From an uncultured Ruminococcus sp. (GTDB lineage: Bacteria; Bacillota; Clostridia; Lachnospirales; Lachnospiraceae), in assembly GCA_946494335.1 (NCBI GenBank), contig CAMMBV010000041.1, positions 1 to 32,901 on the forward strand: a stretch of DNA of 32,901 nt, in the 5' to 3' direction. Position numbers and translations under genes: made by a program. Positions 7,349 to 15,667 of the stretch are shown here, in pieces (the stretch's first letter is position 1; every line of letters starts with the position of its first letter). Under the pieces are notes generated by a model, which was given only the letters and a program-made list of their open reading frames with translations, searched no databases and was not told the DNA's origin.

Positions 7349-7377
7349 ATTATAAACTATTTTTCCGTAAAACTCAA
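7349..7377 (-). promoter_or_regulatory. Internal promoter for the PrsA-like gene
   Basis: Minus-strand -35 TTGAGT (7372-7377) and perfect -10 TATAAT (7349-7354) with a 17-bp spacer, overlapping the last codons of mfd. It would let the foldase and methyltransferase genes be expressed apart from the pth-mfd operon. Confidence 0.6.
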
Positions 7378-10300
7378 GATCTCCTCCAGCAGTTCTTCCG
7401 TGCGCTCCATCATGGGCACCGTTTCGCCGCTTTTTCTTTTCGCCGGATGATAGAGGAAATAAGAGTTGGTCTCTATCTTAAAGGTGAGCTCACCCTGATG
7501 GCGGTTTAAAATCTCCGGGATTCCGGCAGGATTCAGCTTCGCACGTTCATGCATCAGAAGCCGCACCGTATCCCCTTTCTGCTTTACTTCCACCACATAA
7601 GCTTTATGGGCCAGCGCTTTCATCCGTGCAATTTCCAGAAGATTGAGCACGGATTTCATCGGTTCACCGAAACGGTCCATCAGCTCTTCCAGCATATCTT
7701 CATACTCCTCCTGAGATTCAATTCCGGCAATTCTCTTATAAATATCCAGTTTCTGCACCTCATTGGGAATGTAGCGGTCGGGAATAAATGCGTCCAGACT
7801 CATATCTATGGTGGTCTCAAAGCTCTCCTGCCTTTTCACGCCTTTTTCTTCCTGAACGGCCTCCTCCAGCATCTTGCAGTAAAGATCGTACCCCACCGCT
7901 TCCATGTGGCCGTGCTGCTGAGCGCCCAGCAGGTTTCCGGCTCCCCGGATTTCCAGGTCACGCATGGCGATTTTAAATCCGCTCCCCAGGTCGGTAAACT
8001 CCCGGATGGCATGCAGTCTTTTCTCCGCCACTTCTTTAAGCATCTTATCCCTTTTATACATCAAAAATGCATAGGCTGTCCTGTTGGAACGCCCCACGCG
8101 CCCCCGCAGCTGATACAGCTGGGAAAGTCCCATCCGATCCGCATCGTGGATAATCATGGTATTCACGTTGGAAATGTCCAGTCCCGTCTCAATGATCGTG
8201 GTGGACACCAGCACATCGATCTCACCATTGATAAAACCGTACATTACTTTTTCCAGTTCCCGCTCGCTCATCTGACCGTGAGCGAAAGCCACGGAAGCCT
8301 CCGGAACCAGAGAAGATATCTTTCCGGCGATATCCGCAATATTATTTACCCGGTTATACACATAATAAATCTGTCCTCCCCGGGCAAGCTCTCTGCTGAT
8401 GGCCTCCCTCACCATCTCCTCGCTGTATTCCATCACATAGGTCTGGATGGGCATACGGTCCATGGGCGGTTCCTCCAGTACGCTCATATCGCGGATTCCG
8501 ATCAGGCTCATATGCAGTGTCCTGGGTATGGGCGTCGCCGTCAGCGTCAGCACATCCACATTCTTTTTCATCTGCTTTATCTTCTCTTTATGGGTAACGC
8601 CAAATCGCTGCTCTTCATCTATGATCAAAAGTCCCAGATCCTTAAACTGCACGTCGGCGGACAACACCCGGTGGGTGCCGATTACAACGTCCACCCAGCC
8701 CTTTTTCAGATCCTCTATGGTCTTTTTCTGCTGGGTCGGAGTCCGGAAACGGCATAGCAGATCTACCCGGACCGGAAATTCCTTCATCCGCTGGACGAAA
8801 GTATTATAATGCTGCTGAGCCAGAATGGTGGTGGGAACCAGGTACACTACCTGTTTTCCCTCCTGTACGGCCTTGAACGCCGCCCGCAGGGCAACTTCCG
8901 TTTTTCCGTAGCCCACGTCGCCGCAGATCAGACGATCCATGATTTTATGACTTTCCATATCATGCTTCGCAGCCTCAATGGCCATAAGCTGATCTTCCGT
9001 CTCCTCGAAAGGAAACATTTCTTCAAACTCCCGCTGCCATACAGTATCTTCCCCGTAGGCATAGCCGTCCTTCTCCTGTCTCGCCGCATAAAGTGAAACC
9101 AGATCCCGGGCAATATCCTTTACCGCCCCCTGAACCCTGGTTTTCGTCTTTTTCCACTCCTGGCCGCCCAGCTTGTTTAGCTTGGGCTTTTTGGCGTCGG
9201 CGCCGGCATATTTTTGCAGTGCATCCAGCTGAGTCGCCAGAATATACAGATTGCTCCCTCCTGCATATTCTATCTTCATATAGTCTTTCATGACTTTATC
9301 GACTTCAACCTTTTCAATTCCCCGGTATACGCCCAGACCATGATTTTCGTGAACCACATAGTCTCCGACGGACAGCTCAGAAAAACTGCTGATCTTCTGA
9401 CCGCTGTACTGTGTCTTTTTTCTCTTCCTTTTCTTTTCCCGGCCAAAAATATCTGTCTCCGTGATAAGAACAAACTTGATCATGGGATAGAGAAAACCTT
9501 TGTGAGCATGGCCATAGGTAACCATAATCTCTCCCGGCCCGATTTCCCGATCCTTCTCTTCGCTGTAAAAGCTGCTCAGACCTTCTTCCAGAAGATCAAG
9601 AGCCAGCCGTTTGGCTCTCGTCCTGGAGCCGCACAGCAAAAGCACCTGATAACCTCCCTTTTTCCATGTTTTCAGGTCCTTTACCAAAAGATCAAAGCTG
9701 CTGTTGTAAGAATTGACGGACTTTACCTCAACCTGATAGCTTTCCAGAAACTCCCAGTCCGCCTTCCTCTGCTCCATGACAGAAAGAGAAACGCTGCGGA
9801 AACGGTTTATGGCCGCCGTCACTTCCTTTCTGCTTTTCTGCAGTTTCACCTGACCCGGGAGCACATATCCTTTTTCCAGACGACTGGCCATGCTCTCCCG
9901 AAACTCCGCCTCCACTGCGTCCGCCGTCTCCTTCAGCCTGGCCGGCTCATCCAGAAGAAGCAGCGTATCCTCCTTTGAAAAATAATCCAGGAAGCAGACG
10001 GTATTGTCATAAAAATAATGAATATAATTTTCCGCTCCCGCTATGTCATAAAGCTCTTTTAACTGTTCACAGAATTCATCCGCATGGCGGGCCAGTCTGG
10101 CTGCCTCTTCTGTCTTGAACTGTTCCCTTAAGCGGCCCGCCGTCTCTTTTGCTTCTTTTTTTATTCTTTTCAGGCCTTCCGCCGCTCTCTTTTCATCCAG
10201 AAACAGTTCCGCCGCAGGATAGAGCCGGATTTCCTCAAGATTTTCAATGGAACGCTGGCTTTTGGCGTCGAAGCTTCGGATGGAATCAATCTCATCTCCC

Positions 10301-10884
10301 CACAGCTCAATACGCCATGGATTTTCCTCTGTCAGCGGAAAAATATCGATGATTCCGCCACGAACAGAGAACTGCCCGGAGGATTCCACCTGAGCACTTC
10401 TCTCATATCCCAGATATACCAGCTGCTGTTTTAATTTTTCCACATCCAGCACACTGTCATTTTTCAGATACAGCACCTGTTTTTTGATCTCATCCAATGG
10501 GAGCAGATAATCCATACAGCCGGCGATGCTGGTGATTACCGTCACTTCTTTTTCTTCCAGCAAAGCCTGAAATACCCGCATCCTCTCTTTCGTGAGCAGA
10601 TTACCGTGAACGTCCGCCTGAAAGAAAATCAGATCCCTGGCGGGATACAAAAGAACGTCCGGTTCATAAAAACGGTAATCCTCATAAAATTCCTTGGCCT
10701 TCAGGTCGTTTTCCGCCACAATCAGACGATGGGAAAATTCTTTCCCCAACCCAAAGGCCGCATGAGCCTTCTGTGTTCCGATACAGCCGCAAAGCTGCCG
10801 TATCCCCGGCCCTTTTCGTTTCAGACTTTCTTTGATTTCCTGAAATTCAGCCAGGCTCTTCAGGGGATTTTCCAATGCCTTCAT
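7357..10884 (-). CDS. mfd: Transcription-repair coupling factor Mfd
   Basis: ATP-dependent DNA translocase that pushes stalled RNA polymerase off lesions and recruits UvrA. At 1175 residues it is full length. The UvrB-homology region fills the N-terminal ~350 residues, the RNA-polymerase-interacting domain lies around 500-560 (GDYVVHENHGLGVYRGIE), and the superfamily 2 helicase core starts near 630. Walker A GDVGYGKT is at about 655, the DEEQ box (IIDEEQRFG) at about 755, motif III LTATPIPRTL follows, and motif VI is QLRGRVGRS. The TRCF C-terminal domain ends the protein. Its ATG overlaps the pth stop as ATGA, indicating translational coupling. The pth-mfd order is widely conserved in Firmicutes. 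Nothing is missing. Confidence 0.98.
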   Translation of the reverse strand: MKALENPLKSLAEFQEIKESLKRKGPGIRQLCGCIGTQKAHAAFGLGKEFSHRLIVAENDLKAKEFYEDYRFYEPDVLLYPARDLIFFQADVHGNLLTKERMRVFQALLEEKEVTVITSIAGCMDYLLPLDEIKKQVLYLKNDSVLDVEKLKQQLVYLGYERSAQVESSGQFSVRGGIIDIFPLTEENPWRIELWGDEIDSIRSFDAKSQRSIENLEEIRLYPAAELFLDEKRAAEGLKRIKKEAKETAGRLREQFKTEEAARLARHADEFCEQLKELYDIAGAENYIHYFYDNTVCFLDYFSKEDTLLLLDEPARLKETADAVEAEFRESMASRLEKGYVLPGQVKLQKSRKEVTAAINRFRSVSLSVMEQRKADWEFLESYQVEVKSVNSYNSSFDLLVKDLKTWKKGGYQVLLLCGSRTRAKRLALDLLEEGLSSFYSEEKDREIGPGEIMVTYGHAHKGFLYPMIKFVLITETDIFGREKKRKRKKTQYSGQKISSFSELSVGDYVVHENHGLGVYRGIEKVEVDKVMKDYMKIEYAGGSNLYILATQLDALQKYAGADAKKPKLNKLGGQEWKKTKTRVQGAVKDIARDLVSLYAARQEKDGYAYGEDTVWQREFEEMFPFEETEDQLMAIEAAKHDMESHKIMDRLICGDVGYGKTEVALRAAFKAVQEGKQVVYLVPTTILAQQHYNTFVQRMKEFPVRVDLLCRFRTPTQQKKTIEDLKKGWVDVVIGTHRVLSADVQFKDLGLLIIDEEQRFGVTHKEKIKQMKKNVDVLTLTATPIPRTLHMSLIGIRDMSVLEEPPMDRMPIQTYVMEYSEEMVREAISRELARGGQIYYVYNRVNNIADIAGKISSLVPEASVAFAHGQMSERELEKVMYGFINGEIDVLVSTTIIETGLDISNVNTMIIHDADRMGLSQLYQLRGRVGRSNRTAYAFLMYKRDKMLKEVAEKRLHAIREFTDLGSGFKIAMRDLEIRGAGNLLGAQQHGHMEAVGYDLYCKMLEEAVQEEKGVKRQESFETTIDMSLDAFIPDRYIPNEVQKLDIYKRIAGIESQEEYEDMLEELMDRFGEPMKSVLNLLEIARMKALAHKAYVVEVKQKGDTVRLLMHERAKLNPAGIPEILNRHQGELTFKIETNSYFLYHPAKRKSGETVPMMERTEELLEEILSFTEK

Positions 10885-11468
10885 TCCGATTCCTTTTCTG
10901 TTTGTTTTCTATTATATTCGTTCATAGCGGCGTCAATATCACCTTCCAGTATCATTTCCACCGCTTTTGCTCCCCGCTTAATGGCATCATCCACCAGCTT
11001 TCTGTCCCCGTCGGAAAAATGTCCCAGCACGTATTCCGCCAGATCCCATCCTTTGGGCTTTTCACCTACTCCGATTTTAATCCGCTTAAATTCCGACGTT
11101 CCAAGCTGAGAGATAATATTTTTGATTCCGTTATGGCCTCCGGCGCTGCCTTTTTTCCGGATCCGCAGCTGTCCCGGCTCCAGGCTGATGTCATCATAAA
11201 TCACCAGAAGCTCATCCTCCGGATCAATTTTATAATAATTCACCAGCTCCCTCACCGCTTCACCGCTGAGATTCATATAAGTCACCGGTTTGGCCACAAT
11301 CACCTTATGACCGGCTATCATGCCTTTTCCGTACATGGCTTTATGCTTTATGCCGGAATATGGGATCCGATACTGATCAATCAGATAATCAATCGTATCA
11401 AATCCCACATTATGGCGGGTATGCTCATACTGCCTGGTAGGATTTCCAAGGCCAACTATTATATACAT
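10881..11468 (-). CDS. pth: Peptidyl-tRNA hydrolase
   Basis: Recycles peptidyl-tRNAs released from stalled ribosomes by cleaving the ester bond; essential in most bacteria. The 195-residue protein starts MYIIVGLGNP and contains the Asn of GLGNP, the catalytic His in TRHNVGFD, the KPVTYMNLSGEAV block, the DD of VIYDDISLEPG, and GSAGGHNGIKNII. An upstream in-frame extension to 11585 is open but lacks family similarity. The start at 11468 is favoured by CCTCC at 11475-11479 (GGAGG on the gene strand) and by homology. It follows the first GTPase gene by 28 bp and overlaps mfd by 4 bp, so it is likely read in one transcript with both. Confidence 0.97.
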   Translation of the reverse strand: MYIIVGLGNPTRQYEHTRHNVGFDTIDYLIDQYRIPYSGIKHKAMYGKGMIAGHKVIVAKPVTYMNLSGEAVRELVNYYKIDPEDELLVIYDDISLEPGQLRIRKKGSAGGHNGIKNIISQLGTSEFKRIKIGVGEKPKGWDLAEYVLGHFSDGDRKLVDDAIKRGAKAVEMILEGDIDAAMNEYNRKQTEKESE

Positions 11469-11496
11469 ATCCGTCCTCCGCTTTCGTAATGTTCTT

Positions 11497-12456
11497 TTAA
11501 TTGAAGTAAACCATTTCATCTGAAGGCGCCTCACAGGGCCTGATTTCACTGGCATACAGTACCGGCCCTTCATCATGATATACATCCAGATATTCCCGGT
11601 GAATCTGTGCCGTCACTTCCACCCAGCTTCCCATCTCAAGCTGAGGAGCCATCTTGCTTTTGCACACGTATCCCAGAAACTGCGTGTCGTCGGCACAGCA
11701 GGTCATGGCCATACGGCCGGGCACGAAATATTCCGCCGACAGATCTTCACTTTTTAATACCCTGCCTTTATACCGTACGGTTTTCCCCTCGTAGTCCTCC
11801 GGATTATCCATCATATCCACATACCAGATACCGTAATCCTCTTCCATGATTTCTACTATATCATCATCCAGATTATAGGGCAGACTGTCTTCAAAAATGT
11901 CTTCCACCTCATGGTTCTCATTTTCAAAAATAATTTCCGCTGCCGGATTTACCACTTTTACGCTTCTTCTGAAGGAAGCAAGGGGCAATTCTTTTTTGCA
12001 CCTGTTGAAAATAACCATATCAGCCTGACGAATCATCTCCACAAACAGAGACTTCAGATTGTTCATATACACCTGAAAGCAGCTGGCGTCCACCGTCACG
12101 ATATGCTGCACGATGGTCCAGTCCGCAGGAAGCTTCATCTGATAAAATTTATCTGTGGACCAGAAAGGATTAAATTCCACAAGAATCCGTTCCGGCTGAT
12201 GTTTTCTGTCCAGATATTCCAGGGATTCCGGCGTAAAATCTTCCGGTTCCTCGATTGTCTCAATTACAGTACGATGCTTTTTCTTCAGATATTTTTCATC
12301 ATATTCCTCTTCGCCTTCTTCGCAAAGGATCAGAAGTGTGGTTTCCGGTATCTGAAAGTAATTCTGGCGGATTGTCCCATCCAGAAACGTGGTCTTGCCG
12401 CTTTCCAGAAAACCGGTAATCAGATATACCGGCTTTTCAAAATCTTCTCTCGCCAT
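11497..12456 (-). CDS. CobW-type GTPase fused to a DUF1980/TIGR03943-like C-terminal domain
   Basis: G3E-family P-loop GTPase. The P-loop GFLESGKTT is at residues 15-23, followed by ILVEFNPFW in place of the usual Walker B EPSG region and MVIFNRCK as the NKxD-like guanine motif. The CxCC metal-binding motif normal for CobW/YjiA/ZNG1 proteins is absent; a single Cys followed by acidic residues (CEEGEEEYDE) stands in its region. The C-terminal ~110 residues (from about 210) look like the OB-fold-like C-terminal part of TIGR03943/DUF1980 proteins, with YKGRVL, then FVPGRMAMTCCADD and SWVEVTAQI. DUF1980 proteins usually accompany a permease and a CobW protein in metal-linked clusters. It lies 15 bp after the His-rich GTPase gene. 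Substrate and partner are not known; a metallochaperone role is inferred. Confidence 0.75.
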   Translation of the reverse strand: MAREDFEKPVYLITGFLESGKTTFLDGTIRQNYFQIPETTLLILCEEGEEEYDEKYLKKKHRTVIETIEEPEDFTPESLEYLDRKHQPERILVEFNPFWSTDKFYQMKLPADWTIVQHIVTVDASCFQVYMNNLKSLFVEMIRQADMVIFNRCKKELPLASFRRSVKVVNPAAEIIFENENHEVEDIFEDSLPYNLDDDIVEIMEEDYGIWYVDMMDNPEDYEGKTVRYKGRVLKSEDLSAEYFVPGRMAMTCCADDTQFLGYVCKSKMAPQLEMGSWVEVTAQIHREYLDVYHDEGPVLYASEIRPCEAPSDEMVYFN

Positions 12457-12471
12457 TTTCTACCCCATCCT

Positions 12472-13614
12472 TTATGACAATTCAAAAAGCTCTTTCAGCC
12501 TGTCCTCTTTCAGCTTCGATCCGATCACGCAGATTCTTCCTGTAAATTCAGGATTTCCTTCCCGGATTTCATATTCTCCCGGCACCATATCAAAATAATG
12601 CCAGATGCCCTCTTTGTCCGGCAGCATTCCTTTGGCTCTCAGCACGATGCCATACCCTTCATCCTCGCTTAAAGCCTTCATAATTTCAGTCAGCTTCTCT
12701 TTACTGTAGGTTCCAGCCGTCTCACAGCCCCAGCTTGTAAACACTTCATCCGCGTGATGATGGTGGTGATGATCATGGTCATGGCATCCGCAGGTACATC
12801 CTTCTCCGTGGTCATGATGATGGTCATGATCATGGTGGTCATGATCGTGATGGTGATCGTGATCATGGTGGTCGTGGCCATGATGATGATCGTGATCATG
12901 GTGGTCGTGGTCATGATGATGATCAGGCCCATGGTGGCCATGCTCATGGTGATGGTCGTGATCGTGATGGCCATGCTCGCAGGGCAGCATCTCCCCCATC
13001 TCATGTTCCAGATTCAAAACATCATCTTCGATTACCTGTAGCACTTTTGCCCCGCCCAGACTGGCTGCAGGCGTTGTGATAATATGCGCCTTCTCGTTCA
13101 GGCTGCGGATTTCTTTCACCGCCTTGTTTACTTTTTCCTCCGGCGCGGTATCTGTTCTGCTTAAGATAATGGTGCTGGCATAACGCACCTGGTTCTCATA
13201 AAACTCCCCAAAGTTTCTCAGATACATTTTGCACTTGTTTACATCTACAACCGTAATGTGGCTGTTCAGGACGATATCACATTCATCCTTTACCCCCTCC
13301 ACAGCCTTCATCACATCGGAAAGCATCCCTACACCGGATGGCTCAATAATAATACGGTCCGGATGATAGGATGTGATTACTTCTTTTAAAGATTTTCCAA
13401 AATCTCCAACCAGGGAACAGCAGATACAGCCGGAATTCATCTCACGTATTTCAATGCCCGCGTCTTTTAAAAAACCGCCGTCTATCCCAATCTCACCGAA
13501 TTCATTTTCAATCAGAACAACCTGTTCCTCTTTCAGCGCATCCTTCAGCAGCAGTTTAATCAGCGTTGTCTTTCCGGCTCCCAGAAAGCCGGAAATAATA
13601 TCCACTTTTGTCAT
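12472..13614 (-). CDS. CobW/ZNG1-type GTPase with long His-rich metal-binding segment
   Basis: G3E GTPase predicted to insert or deliver a transition metal (zinc, cobalt or nickel) using GTP. Read from ATG 13614 (AAAGGAGG eight bases ahead, better than the in-frame ATG at 13635), the 380-residue protein has P-loop GFLGAGKTT (9-17), the metal-binding CICC (63-66), Walker B region IIIEPSG (88-94) and a C-terminal CobW_C domain (about 295-380). Between the two domains lies a segment at about 213-287 with roughly 43 His alternating with Asp, ending in CTCGC (273-277), CHDHD and a run of six His. Such stretches bind Zn or Ni with high capacity. It is the first GTPase of the pair upstream of pth-mfd. 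The metal cannot be told from sequence, and no Zur or nickel-regulator site was recognised. Confidence 0.88.
   Translation of the reverse strand: MTKVDIISGFLGAGKTTLIKLLLKDALKEEQVVLIENEFGEIGIDGGFLKDAGIEIREMNSGCICCSLVGDFGKSLKEVITSYHPDRIIIEPSGVGMLSDVMKAVEGVKDECDIVLNSHITVVDVNKCKMYLRNFGEFYENQVRYASTIILSRTDTAPEEKVNKAVKEIRSLNEKAHIITTPAASLGGAKVLQVIEDDVLNLEHEMGEMLPCEHGHHDHDHHHEHGHHGPDHHHDHDHHDHDHHHGHDHHDHDHHHDHDHHDHDHHHDHGEGCTCGCHDHDHHHHHHADEVFTSWGCETAGTYSKEKLTEIMKALSEDEGYGIVLRAKGMLPDKEGIWHYFDMVPGEYEIREGNPEFTGRICVIGSKLKEDRLKELFELS
12822..12920. repeat. 33-bp tandem repeats encoding the His/Asp segment
   Basis: Three adjacent 33-bp units start at 12822, 12855 and 12888; the last two are near identical, beginning GATCGTGATCATGGTGG, and the first is diverged. 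Each encodes 11 residues of the His-Asp pattern of the CobW-type GTPase. The repeats keep frame, so copy-number changes would lengthen or shorten the metal-binding segment without breaking the gene. Confidence 0.75.
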
Positions 13615-13631
13615 GATAAAGGCCTCCTTTA

Positions 13632-13660
13632 ACATAATAAAGAGGCTGTTAAAAACAGCC
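13632..13660 (-). terminator. Short hairpin between the 77-aa gene and the GTPase gene
   Basis: GGCTGTT (13644-13650) pairs with AACAGCC (13654-13660) around a 3-nt loop. On the minus strand it is followed by TCTTTATTATGTT, then the AAAGGAGG of the GTPase gene. A 7-bp stem with an imperfect U tail suggests a partial terminator or attenuator. Confidence 0.45.
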
Positions 13661-13685
13661 CCCTTCTCTCATCGTTTCTGAATTA

Positions 13686-13919
13686 TTAACCATTAATCAT
13701 AAAGTTAAACAATTTATCAATATCTTCTTTCTCAGAAGCGATAATTTCCAGCTCAGGGATTTCTCCGCCGGAGAAAATGTTTGCCAGAGAAACGTACTGA
13801 CACAGTTTTGATTTCAGGTTCAGTCTGTCGCCCTCACCTGTAACCAGCTCTACTTTACCTTTGCAGCTGTCAACTACTTCAAAGAATTTGTCTACGTCAT
13901 TAATATTTTTAATTTTCAT
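13686..13919 (-). CDS. Small conserved-looking protein of unknown function (77 aa)
   Basis: Not recognised as any characterised family. The 77-residue protein begins MKIKNINDVDKFFEVVDSC and ends KLFNFMING. It is soluble, has two Cys (residues 19 and about 40) that do not form a CxxC pair, and is rich in Asp/Glu/Lys. It appears folded rather than random: charged and hydrophobic residues alternate, and there is a central SGGEIPELEI strand-like segment. Expression signals are strong: a TTGCAT/TATAAT promoter with 17-bp spacing and AAAGGGG before the ATG. It stands between fdhD and the metal-GTPase genes, with a weak hairpin after it, and may be the first gene of that transcript. Real gene likely; function unknown. 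Confidence 0.75.
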   Translation of the reverse strand: MKIKNINDVDKFFEVVDSCKGKVELVTGEGDRLNLKSKLCQYVSLANIFSGGEIPELEIIASEKEDIDKLFNFMING

Positions 13920-13968
13920 TGTAATACCCCTTTCTATCTTCCCTGTCTTCTATTTTACTCATGCATTC

Positions 13969-13997
13969 ATTATATAACACAACACCCGGAAATGCAA
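13969..13997 (-). promoter_or_regulatory. Promoter of the 77-aa gene and downstream run
   Basis: Minus-strand -35 TTGCAT (13992-13997) and perfect -10 TATAAT (13969-13974), 17-bp spacer, about 45 bases before the ATG at 13919. Read-through past the weak hairpin at 13644-13660 would carry transcription into the GTPase-pth-mfd genes. Confidence 0.65.
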
Positions 13998-14031
13998 AGG
14001 ATTTCTCAGAAAATATATCCTGTGATTCCCA

Positions 14032-14751
14032 TTAATTTTCGTGAATTGTGACGAAGCGGTTTCCCAGCTTTCCGGCATATAAGACAAAAGAATCCTCCCG
14101 TGCGCAGCCGCACAGAACCAGTCCGTGATCCCTGGCTTCCTGCACAGCCTCCCCGGTGGGGTAAGAACGTCCGATCAGCAGCGGAATCCCGGAGGTCACG
14201 GTTTTTAAAACCACATCCCGTGGAATTCTCCCGGAAAACATAAGGCATGTTTTTTTCAGGTCTGTCTGGGATAAAACGCCCTGCCCGATCACTTTTTCCA
14301 CGGCAGCTCTGCGGCTTACATCGTCCGCTTCCCAAAAACAATCTTTATCTTCTGTAAACAATATGGCCTTGTGGCTGGCATGAGTTTCCCTGTGACGGAA
14401 AGATCTCTCGAAGAAAATCCGGATAAATTCCCGTACATCATCCTCTCCAAATCCCGAAAAGAGATTTTTACCAACATGGGACCCTCCGCTTCTTTTGCAG
14501 GTCACATACACGCTGCCCTTTTTTTGTTCCATGCTTTTTATATCCTGGACGCTGCTGATTATCCCTTCCGAATACAGGCAGCCCGCCACCAGCTGATGGA
14601 TCATCTCCGGCGTACAGGAAAACACCCGCTCCCTGTTTCCGTTGATAAACAACTCTATCTCCTGTTCTTTCAAAAGGGGCTGACAGATTTTTTCTCTGCC
14701 TTCCCGCTTCACCAGATATGCCCCGGTCATTTTTTTATAATCTTCCTGCAT
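14032..14751 (-). CDS. Divergent FdhD-like sulfurtransferase homologue
   Basis: Resembles FdhD, which carries sulfur from a cysteine desulfurase to the molybdenum cofactor of formate dehydrogenase. The 239-residue protein keeps the VEKVIG and SGR segments and a C-terminal SGIPLLIGRSYPT...A.EARDHGLVLCG block. Several normally conserved features are changed. The Cys-x-x-Cys sulfur-carrying pair expected before the core is absent (only Cys85 lies near). The TGGVHAA stretch reads ETHASHKA (122-129). EDVGRHNAVDKVIG reads DDVSRRAAVEKVIG (143-156). Canonical sulfur transfer is therefore doubtful. It follows the LysR gene by 10 bp with GAGG before the ATG, as the last gene of the por cluster. No formate dehydrogenase or molybdopterin gene is in the window. 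It may be a repurposed or decaying paralogue. Confidence 0.7.
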   Translation of the reverse strand: MQEDYKKMTGAYLVKREGREKICQPLLKEQEIELFINGNRERVFSCTPEMIHQLVAGCLYSEGIISSVQDIKSMEQKKGSVYVTCKRSGGSHVGKNLFSGFGEDDVREFIRIFFERSFRHRETHASHKAILFTEDKDCFWEADDVSRRAAVEKVIGQGVLSQTDLKKTCLMFSGRIPRDVVLKTVTSGIPLLIGRSYPTGEAVQEARDHGLVLCGCAREDSFVLYAGKLGNRFVTIHEN

Positions 14752-14761
14752 TTTCCCGTCC

Positions 14762-15655
14762 TCAGCGATCCTCTCTGTTTTTAAAACAGTCTTCCTGATA
14801 ATGACTTAAAATGTGATGATACATAGACCGTACCGCCGGAGCCATGAAGCCGGGATTTAAAGCGGCAATGCCGATAATGCGGCTGGCCTCCGGGCGGATA
14901 CGGTAGCAGTCCACCTCATAGGGAATATCTCTCATCACCAGCTCCGGCATCAGACAGATGCCGAATCCTTTCGCCACCAGCGCTACCGTGGAAAGATCAT
15001 CCACCACATGGTAGTTGGACTGAATCTGCAGGTGATTTTCTTTCAGAAATTTCTGGATATCCGCATCTGTACTTTCCCTTTGCGTCACAAACTGATAGCA
15101 GCGCATTTCCTCAATATCCATATAACTGCCTGATTTTTTCAGGCCCTTGGGCAAAACGCACAGAAGGGGATCCCGGTAGAGGGGCTCAATGGGAATGTCT
15201 CTGGTGCTGGACACGGACAGAAATCCCAGATCCACCACACTGTTTTTAATCCAGTAATACACTTCGTCATACGTTCCCTGGAACACCTCTATGGTAATCC
15301 CTTCGTATTTTCTGCGGAAAGACTGAAGAATCTCCGGCAGCCAGCTGGTACAGATGCTGGAGAATACTCCGATCTTCACTTTCCCCTGTTTCAGCCCGTT
15401 TAATTCCGCTATGATCTGCTGCAGACTTTCGTCACTGTTGAGCACTGCATTTACATAAGGCAGCAGCTGTTCTCCCGCGTTGGTCATGGCAATGCCTGAT
15501 TTGCTCCTGGTCAGCACAGAAAAACCCAGTTCCTTCTCCATAGCGGAAATGGCGTGGCTGATCGCCGACGGCGTCAGCCCCAGTATATCGGCCGCTTTAT
15601 GAAAGCTTCCCATATCCACTACCGTTTTAAAAACCTGGTACGTAAGCAGGGTCAT
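14762..15655 (-). CDS. LysR-family transcriptional regulator
   Basis: The 297-residue protein has the standard layout: winged helix-turn-helix at 1-60 (TYQVFKTVVDMGSFHKAADILGLTPSAISHAIS is the recognition region; the first segment alone identifies the family), a linker helix, then a two-lobed periplasmic-binding-like effector domain with KIGVFSSICTSWLP at its start. AAGGAG immediately upstream and a 12-bp gap after porB place it in the por transcript rather than in the usual divergent position. It probably controls the por operon and/or fdhD, but its ligand is unknown. An inverted repeat at the por promoter is a candidate target. Confidence 0.9.
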   Translation of the reverse strand: MTLLTYQVFKTVVDMGSFHKAADILGLTPSAISHAISAMEKELGFSVLTRSKSGIAMTNAGEQLLPYVNAVLNSDESLQQIIAELNGLKQGKVKIGVFSSICTSWLPEILQSFRRKYEGITIEVFQGTYDEVYYWIKNSVVDLGFLSVSSTRDIPIEPLYRDPLLCVLPKGLKKSGSYMDIEEMRCYQFVTQRESTDADIQKFLKENHLQIQSNYHVVDDLSTVALVAKGFGICLMPELVMRDIPYEVDCYRIRPEASRIIGIAALNPGFMAPAVRSMYHHILSHYQEDCFKNREDR

Positions 15656-15667
15656 CTTTTTCTCCTT

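Noticed and set aside
6147-8757. Long open frames on the plus strand opposite the PrsA-like gene and mfd (e.g. 6147-7328 and 7549-8757)
   Set aside because: They are antisense to well-conserved genes, have no ribosome binding sites or recognisable motifs, and their compositions mirror the real genes.
11469-11585. N-terminal extension of peptidyl-tRNA hydrolase
   Set aside because: The extension is basic and unlike the family, and overlaps the end of the GTPase gene. The start with GGAGG at 11475-11479 begins exactly at the conserved MYIIVGLGNP.
12750-12980. Short regularly repeated CATGATGATG-like units resembling a CRISPR or satellite array
   Set aside because: The units are in frame within the CobW-type GTPase, encode His/Asp, have no unique spacers and no cas genes nearby.
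14006-14341. Minus-strand open frame overlapping the end of fdhD in another frame
   Set aside because: Cysteine/arginine-rich out-of-frame shadow with no similarity; the FdhD frame accounts for this DNA.
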